Shown one piece after another: positions 30,600 through 42,852 of a stretch of DNA of 64,000 nucleotides. Both the position numbers and the translations under genes were made by a program. Source of the stretch: Erwinia sp. HDF1-3R (GTDB taxonomy: Bacteria > Pseudomonadota > Gammaproteobacteria > Enterobacterales > Enterobacteriaceae); the NCBI RefSeq assembly GCF_039621855.1, contig NZ_CP155071.1:3348001-3412000 (forward strand). Direction: 5' to 3'. Every line of letters begins with the position of its first letter. Position 1 is the stretch's first letter. Below the pieces are notes generated by a model. It saw only the letters and a list, made by a program, of their open reading frames with translations, was not told where the DNA came from and did not search any database.

Positions 30600-30690
30600 G
30601 CCATTTTCGCCCCCGGCAGTGCTCGCACTCCTCACATACAAAAGTATGCTGCGGGTGCTGCGCGCTGGCGGTGACGAAACTGACTGCGCC
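30600..30690. repeat. dispersed imperfect palindrome between nuoM and nuoL
   Basis: Centred on CATACAAAAGTATG (about 30635-30648), with flanking GC-rich arms (CCCCGGCAGTGCTCGCAC and GCGGGTGCTGCGCGCTGG) that pair imperfectly. The layout resembles the boxC-like intergenic repeats of enteric bacteria, which also have a short CATAC..GTATG hairpin. The element lies in the nuoM-nuoL spacer and is transcribed with the operon. Family assignment is by memory of the core only. Confidence 0.55.
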
Positions 30691-30769
30691 GATGACGCCC
30701 AACCTTCAGGTAATTTTCAATATCTTTAAATCAAAGGGCGAGGTACGAGTCCTCCCCCGCCACTAACCT

Positions 30770-32608
30770 TTAAACCACCATCAGCAGCGCCAGCACCACG
30801 ACGGCACCGATGCTCATGGAAGCGACATACCAGCGCAGATAGCCGTTTTCACTGACCACCAGCCCCTTGTTCGCCACGCGGGAGAACAGAGCAGGCAGGT
30901 TCATCAGCGTATTCAGCGGATCGCGTGACAAAAGTCTGGCGACAAACAGGTAAGGTTTGACGAAAACTTTGTCATACAGCCAGTCGAAGCCCCAGGCGGC
31001 AAACCACCATGTGCTGAAGAAGCGGCCCGGCGCGCTGTTGGCAATACGGGTGACCAGCGTCCGGTTGCCCAGCCACAGCGCCGCAGCCAGCAGGATGCCG
31101 ACAATCGCCACCACGCCAGAGGTGATCTCAAGCTGAAGCACACGGTCATGCGCCAGCCCGGTGGTTTCTGGCAGTACGCCCCTGAGCGGAGGCACAATCA
31201 TCGCGCCAATAAAGGTCGAAAGGAGCAGCAGTACGATCAGCGGCAGATGGTGCGTAATGCCTTTGCCCGCATGCGCGTGAATTTTCTCTTTCCCGTGGAA
31301 GGTGATAAAGATCATCCGGAAGGTATAGAGCGAGGTCATAAATGCCCCGACCAGACCGGCCACCATCAGGTTGATATGCCCGTTAGCCAGCGCACCGGCC
31401 AGGATTTCATCCTTACTGAAGAAGCCCGCGGTGATCAGCGGCAGCGCCGACAGCGCCGCGCCCCCCACGAGGAAGCAGACGTAAACCAGCGGGATGCTTT
31501 TACGCAGGCCACCCATTTTGAAAATATTCTGCTCGTGGTGGCAGGCCAGAATCACCGAACCCGAAGAGAGGAACAGCAGGGCTTTAAAGAACGCATGGGT
31601 CATCAGATGGAAGATGGCGGCGTCCCAGGCCTGTACGCCAAGCGCCAGGAACATATAGCCAATCTGACTCATGGTTGAGTAGGCCAGCACCCGCTTAATA
31701 TCCGTCTGCACCAGCGCGGCAAAGCCCGCCAGCACCAGGGTCACCGCACCGATAATCCCTACCAGATGCAGGACTTCCGGCGTCAGCAGGAACAGGCCGT
31801 GCGTTCGTGCAATCAGATAAACCCCGGCGGTTACCATGGTCGCCGCATGGATCAGCGCGGAAACCGGGGTTGGACCCGCCATCGCATCCGCCAGCCACGT
31901 TTGCAGCGGCAGCTGAGCCGATTTACCGACCGCGCCGCCGAGCAGCATAAGCGTGGCCCACTGCAGCATATGATTATCTGCGGCAAAGTGCGCCGGTGCC
32001 AGCTCGACCATTTCCCGGAAGTTCAGGGTGCCCAGCTCGTTGTAGAAAATAAACAGCGCGAAAGCCAGGAACACGTCACCGACGCGGGTAATGATAAAGG
32101 CCTTCATCGCCGCCGCGCCGTTTTTCGGATCGGTATAGTAGAAGCCAATCAGCAGATAGGAGCAGAGGCCCACGCCTTCCCAACCGAGATACATCAGCAT
32201 CAGGTTGTCGGCCAGAACCAGAACCACCATGCTGGCGATAAACAGGTTGGTATAGGCAAAAAAGCGCGAATAGCCCTCTTCTCCCCGCATATACCAGGAG
32301 GCAAACATATGGATCAAAAAACCCACGCCGGTTACCACCGACAGCATGGTCAGCGACAGGCCGTCCAGCGTCAGGTTAACGTTAATGGTGAAGTTGCCCA
32401 CCTGCATCCAGGTCCACAGCGCCTGGTTAAAGACCGCCTGTCCGTGACTGAAAAAATCGATTCCGACATAAATCGTCACCAGCGCCGCCAGACCGACGGA
32501 CCCCATACCTACCGTCGCCGACAGGTTTTCCGACCAGCGGCCCCGGGAGAAGGCCAGCAGCAAAAAGCCGATAAGCGGAAAGAGAACAGTTAAATAGAGA
32601 AGATTCAT
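30770..32608 (-). CDS. nuoL: NADH-quinone oxidoreductase subunit L
   Basis: Largest antiporter-like subunit of complex I (612 residues; E. coli 613), at the distal end of the membrane arm, with the long lateral helix HL at its C-terminus. Conserved: [55 protein letters not shown] and [16 protein letters not shown]. The start overlaps the nuoK stop by four bases. Confidence 0.98.
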   Translation of the reverse strand: MNLLYLTVLFPLIGFLLLAFSRGRWSENLSATVGMGSVGLAALVTIYVGIDFFSHGQAVFNQALWTWMQVGNFTINVNLTLDGLSLTMLSVVTGVGFLIHMFASWYMRGEEGYSRFFAYTNLFIASMVVLVLADNLMLMYLGWEGVGLCSYLLIGFYYTDPKNGAAAMKAFIITRVGDVFLAFALFIFYNELGTLNFREMVELAPAHFAADNHMLQWATLMLLGGAVGKSAQLPLQTWLADAMAGPTPVSALIHAATMVTAGVYLIARTHGLFLLTPEVLHLVGIIGAVTLVLAGFAALVQTDIKRVLAYSTMSQIGYMFLALGVQAWDAAIFHLMTHAFFKALLFLSSGSVILACHHEQNIFKMGGLRKSIPLVYVCFLVGGAALSALPLITAGFFSKDEILAGALANGHINLMVAGLVGAFMTSLYTFRMIFITFHGKEKIHAHAGKGITHHLPLIVLLLLSTFIGAMIVPPLRGVLPETTGLAHDRVLQLEITSGVVAIVGILLAAALWLGNRTLVTRIANSAPGRFFSTWWFAAWGFDWLYDKVFVKPYLFVARLLSRDPLNTLMNLPALFSRVANKGLVVSENGYLRWYVASMSIGAVVVLALLMVV

Positions 32609-32907
32609 CCGCGCATCTCGCTCACTTTATCAATGTTGAGGTTCTGACTGCGGCGATGAAGCTGAAGCAGCAGTGCCAGACCGATACTTGCCTCGGCCGC
32701 GGCCAGGCTGATGGCCAGGATATACATCACCTGACCGTCCGCCTGCCCCCAATATGCCCCTGCCACCACAAATGCCAGCGCGGCAGCGTTAATCATGATT
32801 TCGAGACTGATTAACATAAACAGCAGGTTGCGGCGAATGACCACGCCGGTCAGCCCAAGGACAAATAAAATAGCGGCCAGAATCAGACCATGTTGCAAAG
32901 GGATCAT
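32605..32907 (-). CDS. nuoK: NADH-quinone oxidoreductase subunit K
   Basis: Small MrpC-like membrane subunit of complex I, 100 residues, three transmembrane helices. The conserved glutamates are in [16 protein letters not shown] (Glu36 region) and [17 protein letters not shown] (Glu72 region), part of the proton path. It overlaps nuoJ and nuoL by four bases each, indicating tight coupling. Confidence 0.98.
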   Translation of the reverse strand: MIPLQHGLILAAILFVLGLTGVVIRRNLLFMLISLEIMINAAALAFVVAGAYWGQADGQVMYILAISLAAAEASIGLALLLQLHRRSQNLNIDKVSEMRG

Positions 32908-33458
32908 GCGTGTTCCTCCTTCCTGGCATTTTCAGCGTCTTCCGGGCGATTGCTTAACACCTCACCCACGCGTTTTTCGCGGCCAATGTGATACGCCACC
33001 ACCAGACCCGCCAGCAACAGCATTGAGGCAAGTTCAACCGCCAGAACATAAGGGCCAAACAGGCTGATACCCACCGCTTTCGCGTCGATCATCGACCCCG
33101 CAATACCGCGATCCTGGACGGAGAGGATGGCGTAAATCATCACCGCCAGCAGTACCAGCGACAGCAGACCGGGGCCTATCCAGGCGCCAGGCTGTAGCCA
33201 CTGGCGCTCCTGCGCCTGTACGCTGTCGCCCAGGTTGAGCATCATCACCACGAAGACAAACAGCACCATGATGGCGCCCGCGTAGACGATAATTTCCAGC
33301 GCGCCGGCAAAATAGGCACCCAGCGAGAAGAATACGCCGGCAATCGCCAGCAGTGAGATGATCAGATACAGCAGCGCGTGCACCGGGTTGCTATGGGTAA
33401 TAACACGTAGCGTGGTGAGTACCGCCACCAGTCCGCAAAGATAAAACGCAAATTCCAT
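32904..33458 (-). CDS. nuoJ: NADH-quinone oxidoreductase subunit J
   Basis: Membrane subunit of complex I, 184 residues as in E. coli, five transmembrane helices. The start at 33458 ([10 protein letters not shown]) is family-typical; a longer frame upstream is out of register with homologues. The conserved block is [27 protein letters not shown], in which helix 3 forms the pi-bulge important for coupling. The C-terminal tail is polar and ends EEHA as in E. coli. Confidence 0.97.
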   Translation of the reverse strand: MEFAFYLCGLVAVLTTLRVITHSNPVHALLYLIISLLAIAGVFFSLGAYFAGALEIIVYAGAIMVLFVFVVMMLNLGDSVQAQERQWLQPGAWIGPGLLSLVLLAVMIYAILSVQDRGIAGSMIDAKAVGISLFGPYVLAVELASMLLLAGLVVAYHIGREKRVGEVLSNRPEDAENARKEEHA

Positions 33459-33468
33459 GCCTGGCTCC

Positions 33469-34011
33469 TTAAGGTAACAAGCCCTTGACGTCGACAGGTT
33501 TGGCTTCATTTTCAGCCTGACCTTTGTCTTTCCCGTCGATTGCCATACCCGCCATCCGGTAAAAATTATATTCCGGGTATTTGCCCGGGCCGGAAATCAG
33601 CAGATCCTCTTTTTCATAAACCAGATCCTGACGCTTGAACTCACCCATTTCAAAGTCCGGGGTAAGCTGAATCGCCGTGGTCGGGCAGGCCTCTTCACAC
33701 AGGCCGCAAAAAATGCAGCGTGAGAAGTTGATGCGGAAAAACTCGGGATACCAGCGGCCATCCTGCATTTCAGCTTTTTGCAGCGAAATACAGCCTACCG
33801 GACAGGCAACCGCGCACAGGTTACAGGCCACGCAGCGCTCCTGACCGTCGGGATCGCGCGTCAGCACGATGCGTCCACGATAGCGCGGCGGCAGATAAAC
33901 CGGCTCTTCCGGATACATCATGGTTTCACGCTTCGCGAACGCGTTCATACCAATCAGAAATATACTGCGAACCGTGGTGCCAAAACCCACCACAATGTCT
34001 TTTAATGTCAT
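33469..34011 (-). CDS. nuoI: NADH-quinone oxidoreductase subunit I
   Basis: Peripheral-arm subunit carrying two [4Fe-4S] clusters (N6a and N6b). The two ferredoxin motifs are [15 protein letters not shown] and [15 protein letters not shown]. The start at 34011 ([11 protein letters not shown]) gives 180 residues, as in E. coli. It transfers electrons from NuoG to NuoB. The gap to nuoH is 11 bases and to nuoJ 10 bases. Confidence 0.98.
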   Translation of the reverse strand: MTLKDIVVGFGTTVRSIFLIGMNAFAKRETMMYPEEPVYLPPRYRGRIVLTRDPDGQERCVACNLCAVACPVGCISLQKAEMQDGRWYPEFFRINFSRCIFCGLCEEACPTTAIQLTPDFEMGEFKRQDLVYEKEDLLISGPGKYPEYNFYRMAGMAIDGKDKGQAENEAKPVDVKGLLP

Positions 34012-34022
34012 TGTCTTACCCC

Positions 34023-35000
34023 TTACTGCGCGTTGTACAGAATCACTGCGGCGGTGGCCAGCAGGTTCAACAGCGTCAACGGCAGACAAACTTTCCAGCC
34101 GAACGACATCACCTGGTCATAGCGCGGGCGCGGTAACGCAGCACGAATCAGTATGAACATCATCATGAAGAACGCCGTTTTGATCGCAAACCAGAAGATC
34201 GGTGGCAGCCACGGACCATTCCAGCCGCCGAAAAACAGCGTCACCATCAGCGAGGAGACGGTAACAATCCCGACGTATTCACCCACAAAGAACAGGCCAA
34301 ACTTCATTCCGGCATATTCAATATGATAACCGTCGGCCAGTTCCTGCTCCGCTTCCGGCTGGTCAAAGGGATGACGGTGACAGACCGCAACGCCCGCAAT
34401 GGCAAAGGTCAGAAAGCCAAAGAACTGCGGAATGATATTCCACAGATGCTGCTGGCTGTTGACGATGTCGACCATATTGAACGAGCCCGCCTGTGCTACC
34501 ACGCCCATCAGCGACAGGCCGAGGAACACTTCGTAACTCAGGGTCTGTGCCGAGGCGCGCATCGCCCCCAGCAGGGAGTATTTGTTGTTACTTGACCACC
34601 CGGCGAACAGCACCGCATACACTGCCAGCCCGGCCATCATCAGGAAGAACAGCAGCCCAATATTGAGGTCCGCCCCCATCCAGGTTGAGGTCACGGGAAC
34701 AATAGCCATCGCCAGCAGCAGCGAGGTAAAGGCGATCATTGGCGCCAGCGTGAAGATCACCCGGTCGGTAAACGGCGGCGTCCAGTCCTCTTTGAAGAAC
34801 ATTTTGATCATGTCCGCCACCAGCTGGAGCGAACCGCCCCAGCCAACCCGGTTGGGTCCGTAGCGGTTCTGGAACAGGCCGAGCAGGCGGCGTTCGCCGA
34901 AGCTCATAAAGGCGCCACAGCCCACCACGACAAACAGGATCACGAGGGCCTTAACCACAGCAATCAATACGTCAATAACTTCCGGTGTCAGCCAGCTCAT
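34023..35000 (-). CDS. nuoH: NADH-quinone oxidoreductase subunit H
   Basis: Membrane subunit forming most of the quinone chamber and linking the two arms of complex I; 325 residues as in E. coli, eight helices. Conserved: [39 protein letters not shown] (acidic loop) and [18 protein letters not shown]. The ATG overlaps the nuoG stop by four bases. Confidence 0.98.
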   Translation of the reverse strand: MSWLTPEVIDVLIAVVKALVILFVVVGCGAFMSFGERRLLGLFQNRYGPNRVGWGGSLQLVADMIKMFFKEDWTPPFTDRVIFTLAPMIAFTSLLLAMAIVPVTSTWMGADLNIGLLFFLMMAGLAVYAVLFAGWSSNNKYSLLGAMRASAQTLSYEVFLGLSLMGVVAQAGSFNMVDIVNSQQHLWNIIPQFFGFLTFAIAGVAVCHRHPFDQPEAEQELADGYHIEYAGMKFGLFFVGEYVGIVTVSSLMVTLFFGGWNGPWLPPIFWFAIKTAFFMMMFILIRAALPRPRYDQVMSFGWKVCLPLTLLNLLATAAVILYNAQ

Positions 35001-37723
35001 TGTGCCGCCTCCTGCAGATTGTCAATGTTGGCACCCAGCAGGAAGGGAGGAATACCCGGCAGGCCAATCGGCAGCCCTACCTGCCCCGCCTGTAACGTTT
35101 CTGAGAAACGTACCGGCAGACGCAGGGTTTCACCGGCACAGCTAAACTCGACGGTGGCCCCCGCATTTACGCCAAGCGTTGCCGCATCTGCCGGGTTAAC
35201 CATGGCATACAGTGCGGGCATACGCTGCTGAATCACCGCTGAACGCTGCGTCATCTCCTCGCTGCCAAACAGGTGGAAGTAAGGCGCTACGCGCCAGCGA
35301 CCCACCTGACCGGCAAAGGCGACCGGCACCACGTCGAACCAGTCCATCTGTGCTTCACCGGCCTCGAACAGTCGAACGCCCGGGTCGCCATTACGCAATT
35401 TCCCGCCCACTTCAGCCTGGAATTTATTCCACGCCTGCGGGGAGTTCCAGCCCGGCGCCCATGCAAAGGGGATCTGCGAACGCGCGGCTGAGGGCTGGTT
35501 GTTACCTTCCATTGAGAAGGCAAACATGGTGTCCTTATCCTGCGGCTGACGCGGCTCATGTACGCTGATGTTAGCGCGCATGGCGGTACGGCCGCTGGAA
35601 CGCGCAGGGGAGCGCGCCAGTTTCTGTCCGCGAATACGGAAGCTGGCATCCGGCGCGGCGTCTTTGATCGCGGCCAGCTGCGGCAGCGCCTGAACGCAGG
35701 CGTCGATCACATGGTCAAGCTGGGTCCAGTCCACTTCACGGCTGCGGATAGTACTCTGCAATGAGTGCAGCCAGCGCCAGCTTTCAAGCATCTGCACGCT
35801 GTCGTTATAGTAGGCTGGGTCGTAAACCTGGAAGAAGCGCTGCGCGCGGCCTTCCTGATTCACCACGGTGCCGTCGCTCTCTGCAAAGCTGGCGGTGGAG
35901 AGGATCAGCCCCGCCCTGTCGCTGGTCGCCGTGCGCTGGTGATCGACCACGATCACGTTAGCGGCATTGCTTAACGCTGCGTCCACGCTGGCCTTAGGCG
36001 CATGGCGATAGAGATCGTTCTCCATCACGATAACCGCATCCGCCGCGCCGCTTGCCAGTTCGTCCAGCGCCGCTTCCAGCGGTTGCCCACCGATCAGGCC
36101 CAGACCTACGCTGTTAGCCGCACCGGAAAGCAGGGTAATGCCAACGTCCGCCCCACGGCCCTTCAGCGCTTTTGCCACATTGGCAGCCGCGTGGATAACG
36201 GCTTCGCTGCCTGCGTTAACGCCGGAGATAATCAGCGGCTTTCTTGCCCCGGCCAGCGCCTGGACGATAACATCAATTTTTCCGCTCAGCGCCCGATCGA
36301 TATCGCTGACCGCCGGTGCCGTTTCATCCAGCGCGTGTGCAATGGCAAAGCCCAGACGGGCCTGGTCTTCCACCGGTGCACAGTAGCTCCACGCTGCGAT
36401 GTCATCCATGCGGGTGCGATCGACGTTGGTAACAAAAAGCGGATGTTTGGCATGCTGTCCAATGTTCATAATGGCCGCAATCTGCCAGTCCGCCACTTTC
36501 TGCGCGGCGGCCATCTCACGCGCTTTGCCCTTCACCGCCTGCCGTACCGACAGTGCCACTCTGGCACCGGTCTGGGTAAGGTCTTCGCCCAGCACCAGTA
36601 CCGCATCATAGCTTTCAATTTCACGCAGGGCAGGCGTGTGAATGCCGCCGTCGCGTAGAATATTCAGCATCAGCTCAAGCCGCGCCTGTTCAGCGGCCGG
36701 GATGCCGGTAGAGAAGTTTTCAGCGCCAACCAATTCGCGCAGAGCGAAATTGCTTTCGACGCTGGCGCGCGGAGAACCAATACCGATAACCTTCTTCGCC
36801 TGGCGCAGCACGTCCGCCGCGCCCTGCATTGCCTGTTCGGCGTTGAGGGCGATCCAGTCATTACCGCGACGCTGCATGGGCTGACGTGGCCGGTCTTTCA
36901 GGTTCACATAGCCATAGCCAAAACGCCCGCGATCGCACAGGAAGTACTGGTTTACGGTGCCGTTGTAGCGGTTTTCGATGCGCCTGAGTTCGCCGTAGCG
37001 CTCGCCCGGGCTGGTGTTACAGCCCACGCTGCACTGCTGGCAGATGCTCGGGGCATACTGCATATCCCATTTACGGTTATAGCGCTCGGAGTGCGTTTTA
37101 TCGGTAAAGACGCCGGTCGGGCAGATCTCCACCAGGTTACCGGAGAATTCACTCTCCAGCGTGCCATCTTCCGGACGACCGAAATAGACGTTGTCATGCG
37201 CGCCGTACACGCCAAGGTCGGTACCGTCCGCGTAATCTTTGTAGTAGCGAACGCAGCGATAGCAGGCGATACAGCGGTTCATTTCGTGCGAGATAAACGG
37301 ACCGAGATCCTGATTGCGGTGAGTACGCTTGGTGAACCGATAGCGACGGAAGCTGTGGCCGGTCATCACGGTCATGTCCTGCAGGTGGCAGTTGCCGCCC
37401 TCTTCACAAACCGGACAGTCGTGCGGGTGGTTAGTCATCAGCCACTCCACCACACTTTCGCGAAACTCTTTCGCTTCACCGTCATCAATGGAGATGAACG
37501 TGCCGTCAGAGGCCGGGGTCATGCACGACATGACCAGGCGACCGCGGGTGTCTTCGGCATTTTGATATTGCTTCACCGCGCACTGGCGGCAGGCGCCCAC
37601 GCTTCCCAGCGCCGGGTGCCAGCAAAAATAAGGAATATCGAGGCCGAGCGAGAGGCAAGCCTGTAGCAGGTTGTCCGCTCCATCAACGTCATATTCTTTA
37701 CCGTCTACATGTATTGTAGCCAT
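34997..37723 (-). CDS. nuoG: NADH-quinone oxidoreductase subunit G
   Basis: Largest peripheral subunit (908 residues). The N-terminal [2Fe-2S] domain has [15 protein letters not shown]. It is followed by the HCXXC-type N5 site ([18 protein letters not shown]) and the [4Fe-4S] motif [11 protein letters not shown]. The additional N7 cluster motif [16 protein letters not shown] found in E. coli is present, with the fourth cysteine in [11 protein letters not shown]. The remainder is a molybdopterin-oxidoreductase-like fold without cofactor. The start at 37723 ([13 protein letters not shown]) is chosen over an ATG three codons upstream. An ERIC element lies before it. Confidence 0.97.
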   Translation of the reverse strand: MATIHVDGKEYDVDGADNLLQACLSLGLDIPYFCWHPALGSVGACRQCAVKQYQNAEDTRGRLVMSCMTPASDGTFISIDDGEAKEFRESVVEWLMTNHPHDCPVCEEGGNCHLQDMTVMTGHSFRRYRFTKRTHRNQDLGPFISHEMNRCIACYRCVRYYKDYADGTDLGVYGAHDNVYFGRPEDGTLESEFSGNLVEICPTGVFTDKTHSERYNRKWDMQYAPSICQQCSVGCNTSPGERYGELRRIENRYNGTVNQYFLCDRGRFGYGYVNLKDRPRQPMQRRGNDWIALNAEQAMQGAADVLRQAKKVIGIGSPRASVESNFALRELVGAENFSTGIPAAEQARLELMLNILRDGGIHTPALREIESYDAVLVLGEDLTQTGARVALSVRQAVKGKAREMAAAQKVADWQIAAIMNIGQHAKHPLFVTNVDRTRMDDIAAWSYCAPVEDQARLGFAIAHALDETAPAVSDIDRALSGKIDVIVQALAGARKPLIISGVNAGSEAVIHAAANVAKALKGRGADVGITLLSGAANSVGLGLIGGQPLEAALDELASGAADAVIVMENDLYRHAPKASVDAALSNAANVIVVDHQRTATSDRAGLILSTASFAESDGTVVNQEGRAQRFFQVYDPAYYNDSVQMLESWRWLHSLQSTIRSREVDWTQLDHVIDACVQALPQLAAIKDAAPDASFRIRGQKLARSPARSSGRTAMRANISVHEPRQPQDKDTMFAFSMEGNNQPSAARSQIPFAWAPGWNSPQAWNKFQAEVGGKLRNGDPGVRLFEAGEAQMDWFDVVPVAFAGQVGRWRVAPYFHLFGSEEMTQRSAVIQQRMPALYAMVNPADAATLGVNAGATVEFSCAGETLRLPVRFSETLQAGQVGLPIGLPGIPPFLLGANIDNLQEAAQ

Positions 37724-37772
37724 AGTGAACATGCTTCCGTAAGGCTCATACGAGCGTTAAACACAATTCTTA

Positions 37773-37899
37773 AATAACCTTCTTACTTGACGTTGTAGCG
37801 GTGTTAGCTGCGCTCTCTTACCCCGGTCACTTACCTATGTAAGCTCCCGGGGATGCGTTCTCTTGCTGCCTTGCTACAACGCCAATTAATTTGGTTATT
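37773..37899. repeat. ERIC (intergenic repeat unit) between nuoF and nuoG
   Basis: The core CTTACCTATGTAAGCTCC...GGGGAT (about 37829-37853) and the flank CGCTCTCTTACCCCGGTCAC match the standard ERIC palindrome. Outer arms AATAACC (37773-37779) and GGTTATT (37893-37899), and inner arms CGTTGTAGC/GCTACAACG, complete a 127-base imperfect palindrome, exactly the canonical ERIC length. As part of the nuo transcript it could fold into a long hairpin and affect nuoG/nuoF expression balance. Confidence 0.88.
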
Positions 37900-37928
37900 T
37901 CGCACTTCTTGTTACGCGTGAGCTTTTT

Positions 37929-39275
37929 TTACCAGCGGGCTTTCAGCAGGTTAGCCTGGATACCCGCAATCGCGTGGGCGTTACTGAACACCTGCGGGGC
38001 AATGCCTGCCTCGAACTCTTCGCGGAAATATTTGATCGCGCTTTGCAGCGGCTCTACGGCACCCGGGGCGTGCGCGCAGAAGGTTTTTCCCGGACCGAGC
38101 TGACGGCAAAGTTGCAGCAGCGTTTCTATATCGCCCGGCTGCCCCTCTTTTCGCTCCAGCGCGCGCAAAATTTTGACGCTCCACGGCAGGCCGTCACGGC
38201 ATGGCGTACACCAGCCGCAGGATTCGCGGGCAAAGAACTCTTCCAGATTGCGCACCAGCGACACCATGTTGATCTCATGGTCCACCGCCATCGCCAGCGC
38301 CGTACCCAGACGGCTGCCCGCTTTACCGATGCTGGCAAACTCCATCGGCAGGTCGAGGTGTGATTCGGTCAGGAAGTCAGTCCCTGCCCCGCCCGGCTGC
38401 CAGGCCTTGAATTTCAGGCCGTCGCGCATGCCGCCAGCGTAATCTTCCAGGATTTCGCGCGCGGTGGTGCCAAACGGCAGCTCCCAGACGCCAGGGTTTT
38501 TAACCCGGCCCGAGAAGCCCATCATCTTGGTACCGGTGTCGTCACTGGAAGAGATGCTTTTGTACCACTCCACGCCGTTGGCGAGGATGGCAGGCACGTT
38601 GGACAGGGTTTCCACATTATTGACGCAGGTGGGTTTGCCCCATACGCCAGCGGAGGCCGGGAAAGGCGGCTTGGAACGCGGGTTCGCGCGACGCCCTTCC
38701 AGGGAGTTGATCAGCGCCGTTTCTTCACCGCAAATGTAGCGCCCCGCCCCGGTGTGAACGATCAGCTCAAAGTCGAAACCGGTGCCGAGAATGTTTTTAC
38801 CCAGGTAACCGGCTTCGGTCGCTTCAGCAATCGCCCGGCGCAGGTTCACTGCCGCTTCAATATATTCACCGCGCAGGAAGATGTAGCCCCGGTAAGCTTT
38901 CAGCGCAAAGGCGCTGATCAGCATCCCCTCCACCAGCTGGTGCGGCAGTTGCTCCATCAGCAGGCGGTCTTTATAGGTGCCGGGTTCCATTTCATCCGCA
39001 TTACACAGCAGGTAGCGGATATTCATCGACTCATCTTTCGGCATCAGGCTCCACTTCAGCCCGGTGGAGAAGCCCGCGCCGCCGCGCCCTTTCAGGCCGG
39101 ACTCTTTTACCGCCGCGACGATTTCGTCCTGAGACAGCGTCTTTAGCGCTTTGTCGGCACCGGCGTAGCCATTTTTGCTGCGATACTCATCAAAGAAGAT
39201 GGGTTGCTTATCGTCGCGCAGGCGCCAGGTCAGCGGATGCGTTTCCGCCGTACGAACGATCTCTCTGACTGTCAT
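37929..39275 (-). CDS. nuoF: NADH-quinone oxidoreductase subunit F
   Basis: NADH-oxidising subunit with FMN and the N3 [4Fe-4S] cluster; 448 residues (E. coli 445). The NADH/FMN site includes [16 protein letters not shown] and [16 protein letters not shown]; the cluster cysteines are in [12 protein letters not shown] and [18 protein letters not shown]. The start at 39275 ([17 protein letters not shown]) overlaps the nuoE stop by four bases; longer upstream frames are not conserved. Confidence 0.98.
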   Translation of the reverse strand: MTVREIVRTAETHPLTWRLRDDKQPIFFDEYRSKNGYAGADKALKTLSQDEIVAAVKESGLKGRGGAGFSTGLKWSLMPKDESMNIRYLLCNADEMEPGTYKDRLLMEQLPHQLVEGMLISAFALKAYRGYIFLRGEYIEAAVNLRRAIAEATEAGYLGKNILGTGFDFELIVHTGAGRYICGEETALINSLEGRRANPRSKPPFPASAGVWGKPTCVNNVETLSNVPAILANGVEWYKSISSSDDTGTKMMGFSGRVKNPGVWELPFGTTAREILEDYAGGMRDGLKFKAWQPGGAGTDFLTESHLDLPMEFASIGKAGSRLGTALAMAVDHEINMVSLVRNLEEFFARESCGWCTPCRDGLPWSVKILRALERKEGQPGDIETLLQLCRQLGPGKTFCAHAPGAVEPLQSAIKYFREEFEAGIAPQVFSNAHAIAGIQANLLKARW

Positions 39276-39787
39276 GGATACTGCTCCAGCAGGTTGACGA
39301 TGTTTTCCGGCGTCAGGTGAACGTGCGTATCGTCGTCCACCATCATCGTCGGCCCCTTGTCGCAGTTGCCCAGACAGCAGGTGGGCAGCAGCGTGAATCG
39401 GCCATCCGCCGTGGTCTGACCCGGTCTGATGTGCAGATTCTCTTCCAGCGCCGCCTGAATGCCCTGGAAACCGGTGATATGGCACACCACGCTGTCGCAG
39501 TAGCGGATCACATGACGGCCCACCGGCTGGCGGAAGATCTGGCTGTAGAATGTCGCCACGCCTTCAACGTCGCTGGCCGGTATGCCCAGCACCTCAGCGA
39601 TGGCATGGATAGCGCCGTCCGGCACCCATCCACGCTGTTTCTGCACGATTTTCAGCGCTTCAATTGAGGCTGCGCGTGCGTCTTCGTAATGATGCTTTTC
39701 ATGCTCAATGGCATCACGCTCTGTCGCGCTCAGCACAAACGCGTCGTGGTTATCGATCGTTTCGATCGCAATTCTTTCCTGGTGCAT
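39272..39787 (-). CDS. nuoE: NADH-quinone oxidoreductase subunit E
   Basis: Thioredoxin-fold subunit carrying the [2Fe-2S] cluster N1a, 171 residues (E. coli 166). Ligand cysteines are in [10 protein letters not shown] and [13 protein letters not shown]. The N-terminal helical part ([32 protein letters not shown]) is strongly conserved. It lies two bases after nuoCD and overlaps nuoF. Confidence 0.98.
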   Translation of the reverse strand: MHQERIAIETIDNHDAFVLSATERDAIEHEKHHYEDARAASIEALKIVQKQRGWVPDGAIHAIAEVLGIPASDVEGVATFYSQIFRQPVGRHVIRYCDSVVCHITGFQGIQAALEENLHIRPGQTTADGRFTLLPTCCLGNCDKGPTMMVDDDTHVHLTPENIVNLLEQYP

Positions 39788-39789
39788 AG

Positions 39790-41589
39790 TTAGCGGTCCA
39801 CGTCTGACATAACAAAATCGATACTACCGAGGTATACGATCAAATCGGATACCAGGCTGCCGTTGATCACCGAAGGGATCTGTTGCAGGTGCGGGAAGCT
39901 CGGCGTTCGCACGCGAGTGCGGTAGCTCATGGTGCTGCCGTCGCTGGTCAGGTAGTAGCTGTTAATCCCTTTCGTCGCCTCAATCATCTGAAAGGATTCA
40001 TTGGCTGGCATAACCGGGCCCCATGAAACCTGCAGGAAGTGGGTGATCAGGGTCTCGATATGCTGCAGGGTGCGCTCTTTCGGTGGCGGCGTGGTCAGCG
40101 GATGGTCCGCCTTAAACGGCCCCTCCGGCATGTTGTTCAGGCACTGTTCAAGAATACGCAGGCTCTGGCGCATCTCTTCCATTTTCAACATAACGCGGGT
40201 ATAGGCACAGCTGACGCCATCGCCAATCGGTATTTCAAAGTCGAAATTTTCATAGCCTGAGTAGGGACGCCATTTACGTACGTCAAAGTCCAGACCGGTA
40301 GCGCGCAGGCCAGCACCGGTGGTTCCCCAGGCCAGCGCCTCTTCCATCCCGTAGGCAGAAACGCCTTTTGCACGGCCAATCAGCACGCTGTTTTTCAGCG
40401 CGGTCTGCTCATAGGCTTTCAGGCGTTTCGGCAGCCAGTTGAGGAATTCACGCAGCAGCCGATCCCAGCCTTTTGGCAGATCGTGCGCCACGCCACCAAT
40501 GCGGAACCAGGCGGGATGCATACGGAAACCGGTTATCGCTTCCACAACGTCGTAAATTTTCTGGCGGTCGGTAAAGGCAAAGAACACCGGTGACATCGCG
40601 CCGACGTCCTGAATAAAGGTGGAGATATAGAGCAGATGGCTGTTTATGCGGAACAGCTCTGAGAGCATCACGCGGATCACATCAACGCGTTCGGGGACCT
40701 TAATGCCCGCCAGCTTTTCAACCGCCAGCACATAAGGCATTTCGTTTACGCAGCCACCGAGGTATTCGATACGGTCGGTATAGGGAATGTAGCTGTGCCA
40801 CGACTGACGCTCACCCATTTTCTCCGCGCCACGATGGTGATAGCCCACATCCGGGACGCAGTCGACGATCTCTTCGCCATCCAGCTGCAGCACAATACGG
40901 AAAGCCCCGTGCGCTGAGGGGTGGTTAGGACCGAGGTTGAGGAACATAAAGTCCTCATTAGCGGTGCTGCGCTTCATGCCCCACTCTTCCGGCTTGAAGG
41001 TCATCTGCTCCATCGCCAGATCTTCAGTCTGTTTGGTCAGCTCAAAGGGGTCGAATTCAGTGGCGCGCGCCGGATAATCTTTACGCAGCGGATGACCTTC
41101 CCACGACTGGGGCATCATGATGCGCGTCAGGTGGGGATGGCCATCAAAGGTGATACCAAACATCTCCCAGGTTTCACGCTCATACCAGTTGGCGTTAGGG
41201 AAAATTTTGGTCAGGGTTGGGACGTGCAGATCTTTCTCAGAAAGCGCCACCTTGAGCATAATGTCGCGATTACGCTCAATGGAAATGAAGTGGTAGAACA
41301 CGGAAAAGTCTGCGGCAGGCAGGCCCGCGCGGTGGGTGCGAAGACGCTCATCCATGCCGTGCAGGTCGTAAAGCATAACGTAAGGCTGCGGCAGCTTGCG
41401 CAGGAATTCCGTGATTTCCAGCAGCTGTTCACGCTTCACCCACACAACCGGCACGCCGGTGCGGGTAGGCTGAACGGTGAAGGCATCGGGCCCAAAACGG
41501 TTACGCAGCTCGCCAATCACCGGGTCATCCAGGTGATCGCGGGTTTGCCATGCTGGCTGAGCGAGATCTTGCGTGGTCAAATCAGTCAT
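39790..41589 (-). CDS. nuoCD: NADH-quinone oxidoreductase fused subunit C/D
   Basis: A single 599-residue protein joining NuoC (about 1-190) and NuoD (about 205-599), the fusion seen in enteric bacteria. The NuoC part has [17 protein letters not shown] and [14 protein letters not shown]. The NuoD part has [22 protein letters not shown], with the quinone-site histidine, and ends in [11 protein letters not shown]. It forms the connection between the iron-sulfur chain and the quinone site. It is preceded by a 135-base gap after nuoB. Confidence 0.98.
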   Translation of the reverse strand: MTDLTTQDLAQPAWQTRDHLDDPVIGELRNRFGPDAFTVQPTRTGVPVVWVKREQLLEITEFLRKLPQPYVMLYDLHGMDERLRTHRAGLPAADFSVFYHFISIERNRDIMLKVALSEKDLHVPTLTKIFPNANWYERETWEMFGITFDGHPHLTRIMMPQSWEGHPLRKDYPARATEFDPFELTKQTEDLAMEQMTFKPEEWGMKRSTANEDFMFLNLGPNHPSAHGAFRIVLQLDGEEIVDCVPDVGYHHRGAEKMGERQSWHSYIPYTDRIEYLGGCVNEMPYVLAVEKLAGIKVPERVDVIRVMLSELFRINSHLLYISTFIQDVGAMSPVFFAFTDRQKIYDVVEAITGFRMHPAWFRIGGVAHDLPKGWDRLLREFLNWLPKRLKAYEQTALKNSVLIGRAKGVSAYGMEEALAWGTTGAGLRATGLDFDVRKWRPYSGYENFDFEIPIGDGVSCAYTRVMLKMEEMRQSLRILEQCLNNMPEGPFKADHPLTTPPPKERTLQHIETLITHFLQVSWGPVMPANESFQMIEATKGINSYYLTSDGSTMSYRTRVRTPSFPHLQQIPSVINGSLVSDLIVYLGSIDFVMSDVDR

Positions 41590-41724
41590 AAGTTATTCAC
41601 CATGTGGGCCTGCGTGCAGGCGCTCATTATTGGCGTCAGGACGGGCCTTGCGCTGGTTGTGGTTTTTATGCGCCGGGTTTTTCAGGCCACGTCCATAAAC
41701 TGCAGTGCCCTTTGCGGGCATTCT
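41590..41724. other. nuoB-nuoCD spacer
   Basis: A 135-base untranslated gap in an otherwise compact operon; E. coli has a similar gap. Short hairpins such as CCTGCGTGCAGG are visible, but no gene and no clear terminator. It may be an mRNA-processing or stability site. Confidence 0.35.
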
Positions 41725-42399
41725 TTAAATTTCGTCAGGCGTACGAAGCGTGGTAACGGCAATGCGCTCGCCCTGCTTACGTTCACGCTCGGACTGCATA
41801 TTGGCGCGATACACGCCCTGGTCGCCAACCACCCATGACAGTGGACGACGCTCTTTGCCGATCGATTCCTGCAACAGCAGCAGCGCCTGCATATACGCCT
41901 CTGGGCGCGGTGGGCAGCCGGGGATATACACATCAACGGGCAGGAATTTATCCACGCCCTGCACCACAGAGTAGATGTCGTACATGCCGCCGGAGTTAGC
42001 ACAGGCACCCATCGAAATCACCCACTTAGGCTCCAGCATCTGGTCGTATAGACGCTGAACGACCGGTGCCATCTTGGTAAAACAGGTACCGGCAACCACC
42101 ATAAAGTCCGCCTGACGCGGCGAGGCACGAATAACTTCCGAACCAAATCGCGCCACGTCATGTACGGCTGTAAATGACGTGGTCATCTCTACGTAACAAC
42201 ACGAAAGGCCAAAGTTGAACGGCCACAGAGAATTTTTGCGCCCCCAGTTCACCATGTCATGCAGCGCGTGTTCGAGCTTGCCCATATAGACGCTTTGGTG
42301 AACGTGCTTTTCCAGGGGATCGCTGACGATTTCCTGTTTCTGCAGGGGATAACGGTCATTCTCACCGTTCGGGTCGGCGCGGGTGAGCGTATAGTCCAT
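41725..42399 (-). CDS. nuoB: NADH-quinone oxidoreductase subunit B
   Basis: Holds the terminal [4Fe-4S] cluster N2 that reduces quinone; 224 residues (E. coli 220). The tandem cysteines are in [11 protein letters not shown]; the other ligands are in GTCFTKMAP and [11 protein letters not shown]. It lies 15 bases after nuoA. Confidence 0.98.
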   Translation of the reverse strand: MDYTLTRADPNGENDRYPLQKQEIVSDPLEKHVHQSVYMGKLEHALHDMVNWGRKNSLWPFNFGLSCCYVEMTTSFTAVHDVARFGSEVIRASPRQADFMVVAGTCFTKMAPVVQRLYDQMLEPKWVISMGACANSGGMYDIYSVVQGVDKFLPVDVYIPGCPPRPEAYMQALLLLQESIGKERRPLSWVVGDQGVYRANMQSERERKQGERIAVTTLRTPDEI

Positions 42400-42414
42400 C
42401 TTAATGCCTCGCTG

Positions 42415-42852
42415 TTACTGCGTATGACGATTGGAATGCGAAATGGTGGTTGGCTTGACCACGATGCGGCGCGGTGCAGGAGCCCAATCCAGTGCACGTA
42501 TACGCACCAGATAAACCAGACCAGCAAGCAGTACCAAAATGAAAATCGTAGCTTCCACAAAGCCGGTCCATCCGCTTTCGCGAATGGCGGTCGACCATGC
42601 GTATAGATAGAGGGCTTCAACGTCAAAGATGACGAAGAACATGGCCACCAGATAGAACTTGGCGGACATGCGCAGCTTAGCCGTACCGACGGGCGCGGCA
42701 CCGGACTCAAAAGGGGTATTTGTATAGCGTCCGCGTGCTTTACCGCCCAGAAACCAGGCCCCGGCTAACATCGCGCAGCACAGACCGACGGAGACAATGA
42801 GAAATACGGCGAATGCCCAGTGATGGGCAACAATTCCATTAGTAGTTGACAT
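42415..42852 (-). CDS. nuoA: NADH-quinone oxidoreductase subunit A
   Basis: Three-helix membrane subunit at the quinone-site end of complex I, and the first gene of the operon; 145 residues. The conserved loop and helix are [21 protein letters not shown], preceded by PFESG. The start at 42852 ([18 protein letters not shown]) fits the family; upstream in-frame codons are polar and unlike homologues. Confidence 0.97.
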   Translation of the reverse strand: MSTTNGIVAHHWAFAVFLIVSVGLCCAMLAGAWFLGGKARGRYTNTPFESGAAPVGTAKLRMSAKFYLVAMFFVIFDVEALYLYAWSTAIRESGWTGFVEATIFILVLLAGLVYLVRIRALDWAPAPRRIVVKPTTISHSNRHTQ

